From Neoarius graeffei (taxonomy: Eukaryota > Chordata > Actinopteri > Siluriformes > Ariidae), in assembly GCF_027579695.1 (NCBI RefSeq), contig NC_083582.1, positions 30,890,964 to 30,954,963 on the forward strand: a DNA stretch of 64,000 nucleotides, in the 5' to 3' direction. Every line of letters begins with the position of its first letter. Positions within the stretch are counted from its first letter, which is position 1. A program made the position numbers and the translations under genes. Positions 60,796-64,000 of this stretch are shown here, in pieces. Below the pieces are notes generated by a model, which was not told the DNA's origin, did no database searches, and was given only the letters and a program-made list of their open reading frames with translations.

Positions 60796-63674
60796 TATAC
60801 TACGACAGATTTGGAGTCAAGGAAGGAAAGCCTGATAAACAGCCATCAGGCCCCAGCAGAAGGCAGTGGCGAATTGCCGAAATGCGCCAAGACCTGCAAG
60901 CATTTAAGAAGAGGTGGCGGAGGGCAGAACACCAGGAGAAGGAAGCACTGAGCGAGCTAAGCTCAGAGGTGCGGAGAAACCTACTCCAGTTACAAAGGGC
61001 AGAGGCAATTCGGAGAAGACAGAAAGAGAAGTGCCAGCAGCGGAAATCATTCTTTAACAATCCATTCCGCTATACATCTGACCTCCTTGGCCAGCCAAAA
61101 AGCGGAAGACTGGCATGTTCCAAGGAGGAAGTGGAAGATGCCGTCAAGGCAGAGCATAGTGACCCCAGCAGGGATCTACCACTGGGAGAGTGCCCCTTCC
61201 CAATTCCAAAGCTCAATCCAAGCACCCCTTTCAACATGGCAGACTTCACTTTTGAAGAAGTGAGCTCAGTGGTGAGACGGGCTCGTGCGGGATCGGCTCC
61301 TGGTCCATCAGGGACTTCTTATAAGATCTATAAGAACTGCCCGCAACTGCTAAGGAGGCTGGCCTCACTCCTGTGCACACTGTGGAAGAAGAAGCAGGAA
61401 CCCTGGCTGTGGACACTTGCTGAGGGATGTTTCATTCCTAAAGAGCTAAATTCATCGAGCCTTGACCAGTTCAGGGAGATTTCCCTGCTGGATGTGGAGG
61501 GGAAGGTCTTCTGGGCAATTATTGCTAGAAGGTTAACCTCGTACTTACTTAACAACGGCTATGTTGACGCAAGTGTCCAGAAAGGAGGAGTACCGGGTTA
61601 CTCTGGATGCCTGGAGCACACGTCGGTAATCAGCCAGATCATCAAGGAAGCGAAGAGGAACAAGAAGACCCTCTCAGTGGTCTGGCTAGATCTTGCCAAG
61701 GCTTACCCAAACATACCACACCAGCTCATCTGCAAGGCATTGGAGCATTACCAAGTACCACCAGAGGTCGTCAAGCTGGTGATGTCTCATATGGACTCAT
61801 TGCAGATGAGGTTTAGCGTCCGGGATTTTACTACCAAGTGGCAGAGGCTTGAAAAGGGGATCATGGCTGGCTGCACAATATCGGTTTCCTTGTTTGTGGC
61901 AGCTATGAACCTGCTACTCAAAGCAGGAGAGTCACAGTGCAAAGGACCGATGGCAGGTGATGGGACAAGGCATCCAACCTGCAGAGCCTTCATGGACAAC
62001 ATCACTGTGATGACCCCATCCATTCTCGGGACACGATGGGTCCTGAGTTCATTGGAGAAGATGGCCACCTGGGCCCACATGCAGTTCAAGTCTGGCAAAT
62101 CCAGGAGCTTGTGCCTCCTGAATGGGAGTCTGTCGGAAAACACCTTCAGCATCCAGGGGTTGGAGATTCCAACCATTCAGGAGGAGCGAATCTGGTGCTT
62201 GGGGAAGAGTTATGACAGTACCCTGAAGGATAGAGGGAACCTCGAGGACACCTCAGCCCAACTACAGGAGTGGCTGAGGAGAATCGACAAGAGTTTGCTG
62301 CTGGGCAGGTTCAAGGTGTGGTGCTTCCAGTATGGCATCATACCAAGACTCCAGTGGCCATTTCTGCTTTATGACTTCCCACTAACCAGAGTAGAAGCAA
62401 TGGAGAGAGTCTGTAGTAGGTTTATCCGGAAATGGCTGGGTGTCCCTCCAGCGTTTAGCTCAGTCAACCTCTACAGCAAGTCATCAGTACTCCGTTTACC
62501 ATGCTCCTCCATCGTCGAAGAATTCAAGGTAACCAAGGCAAGGGCAGCGTGCACGCTTTTACTCTCCAAGGATACAAAAGTCAGGCATGCAAGCACCGCT
62601 ATCAGTTGCGGCAGGAAGTGGAAACCCCTGGAAGCGGTGAAGGAAGCAGAAGCCTACTGGAGGCATCAGGAAATTGTGGGCACTGTGTGTCGGGGACGTC
62701 TAGGGCTCGGCAACTACAGCGTCAAGAGCTGGGCGAAAAACAGCACACCAGATAGAAGGGACTTGGTGGTGCAAAGGGTCTGGGAGACAGCCGAAGAAGA
62801 CCGTCGTATTAAAGCGGCGGGGCTGGGCTCCCAGGCGCGTTGGATGCAGTGGGAAGAGGTGCTCGAGAGGCCATTGTCTTGGAAAGAGCTGTGGCATACT
62901 GACCAAGGCAAGCTGAACTTCCTGCTGCGTGCTGTGGCCGATCTCCTACCCACACCAAGCAATTTGAAGATTTGGGGCAAGGAGCAGGAGGCATCCTGCA
63001 GTCAGTGCGGTGCCAGCCTCTGCACACTGAACCACATTTTGACCAGCTGCCCAAAAGCTCTCGCGGATGGGCGCTACAGGTGGAGACACGACAAAGTCCT
63101 CACCGAGGTCGCCAAGTGGGTCGAACTGCAGAGAGGTAACGTCAACAAACAGCCGCCAGCACCACCAAGATTCACAGGCTTCCATCTAGAGGGCAGCAAG
63201 GTTCCAAAGGGAAAAAGACCCAACAACCTACCATCTCTGCTGCACCGTGCAATAGATTGGGAGCTGCATGTGGATCTCAAGAAGAAGCTGGTCTTTCCTC
63301 AGGAGGTCGTGGCAACTACCCTCCGACCGGATATGATCCTTCTTTCTAGGAGTTCAAAGTCCATCATTCTAGCCGAACTCACTGTTCCCTGGGAAGACAG
63401 GCTAGCCATATCCCATCAGGCAAAGAAGGCTAAGTACCAGGACATAGTGGAAGAGGCGAGCCTTGCTGGGTAGCATGCCACCCTCTATCCAATCGAGGTC
63501 GGCGCTCGGGGTTTCCCTGCAACGTCGTCGCACAGTTTCCTGCAGAAGATTGGGCTTGATTCCAAGCAACTGCGGAAGGCTATCAGGGAGATAGCCACAG
63601 TAGCCGAAACCAGTTCCAGGTGGCTGTGGCTGTCAAGGAATCATAGCTGGACCCCTTCTGCAGGTGAAGGCTAA
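60796..63674 (+). pseudogene. reverse transcriptase / restriction-like endonuclease polyprotein, one amber codon
   Basis: Open in a single frame to TAG at 63471-63473, where a Trp is expected (AGxHATLYPIEVGARGF), and then open again to TAA at 63672-63674. In order: a Lys/Arg-rich N-terminal segment; RT motifs PGPSGTSYKIYKN, the catalytic motif A DLAKAYPN (Asp at 61689), GIMAGCTISVSLF (motif B), and FMDN at 61989-62000. Then a thumb region; a zinc-finger C-x2-C-H-x4-C type (62997-63050); and RPD-x15-E with ELTVPWE (63324-63389), a PD-(D/E)xK endonuclease signature. The family normally has FMDD, so Asn-61998 replaces a metal ligand. An ATG at 60705 in the minisatellite keeps the frame open, but those residues are satellite-encoded. 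Confidence 0.85.
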
Positions 63675-63871
63675 CTCAGCCTTTGCTGCCCCACTCAGGA
63701 GAGGTGTACAGGTTAAGGGGCGAAACACCTGTGACCCTGAGATGCCTGCTGAGGATGCAGAAGGGGTCCCTAGGAACACCACAACACTTCACCAGTTCGA
63801 TCTTTAACTTCCACATCCTTAGTTGCTCCTGCAGTCTCTGCTCGTAGCAAAGCATCTTCGGTGTTTATTTC
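60796..63871 (+). mobile_element. non-LTR retrotransposon with restriction-like endonuclease, 5' truncated
   Basis: The body lies between two parts of one minisatellite. The 5' edge cuts directly into coding sequence (YYDRFGVKEGKPDKQ), as in incomplete reverse transcription. A 3' UTR of about 200 bp follows the ORF; there is no poly(A). The last element bases are near CGGTGTTTATTTCAT. Confidence 0.8.
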
Positions 63872-64000
63872 ATCTTAAAACATCTTTTTTACACATTTTA
63901 AACATCTGTGCTTTTTAAAACATTTTTTTACACATTTTAAACATCTGTGCTTTTTAAAACATTTTTTACACATTTTAAACATCTGTGCTTTTTGAAAACA
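63872..64000. repeat. 41-43-bp minisatellite, right part
   Basis: Three units of the CATCTGTGCTTTTTAAAACA variant up to the window edge, same orientation as 59995-60795. Confidence 0.93.

Overview
This is teleost fish nuclear DNA. The evidence is two spliced vertebrate genes, each rebuilt here exon by exon. They sit in a dense field of fish repeats: V-SINEs with L2-type tails, several Tc1 families, hAT, piggyBac and Harbinger-like elements, L2/CR1-type LINE ends and (AAT)n or (AT)n microsatellites. The species cannot be named from the window. There is no prokaryotic or viral gene and no CRISPR array.

Both host genes lie on the minus strand and appear complete. ndufa4 (a cytochrome c oxidase-associated subunit) has four coding exons between 14352 and 1866 and encodes 82 aa. 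rundc3a (a RUN-domain, coiled-coil adaptor of the RPIP8 type) has eleven coding exons between 59492 and 22520 and encodes 425 aa. Every exon junction keeps the frame. These exons are mostly 40-170 bp, so long open frames miss them. rundc3a intron 1 is about 25 kb (34143-59412) and consists almost entirely of nested transposons.

Layout. 1-1.87 kb: 3' flank of ndufa4 with a Myb/SANT-like fragment. 1.9-14.4 kb: ndufa4, with V-SINEs, two Tc1 elements, a TIR element and LINE remnants in its introns. 14.9-17.0 kb: an 81-bp minisatellite with higher-order structure, just upstream of ndufa4. 17.7-21.6 kb: Tc1, a broken L2 LINE and a MITE. 21.6-34.1 kb: rundc3a exons 11 to 2, with nested hAT-like elements, a Tc1 copy split by a retroposed element carrying an unrecognised 244-codon ORF, a hAT-like and a piggyBac-like MITE. 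34.7-59.4 kb (intron 1): an inverted pair of TIR elements, an ISL2EU-like deletion derivative with THAP and YqaJ-type gene starts, three more Tc1 elements, a LINE broken by at least four insertions, a 5.3-kb hAT inside a V-SINE, and many V-SINEs. 59.4-59.7 kb: CpG-rich rundc3a promoter and exon 1. 59.8-64 kb: a hAT-like end, a 42-bp minisatellite, and inside it a non-LTR retrotransposon with reverse transcriptase, zinc finger and restriction-like endonuclease.

The two host genes have no evident functional link; they are neighbours in the same orientation. All transposase genes seen here are damaged. The least damaged mobile gene is the restriction-like-endonuclease LINE at 60.8-63.7 kb, with one internal stop and one altered catalytic residue.
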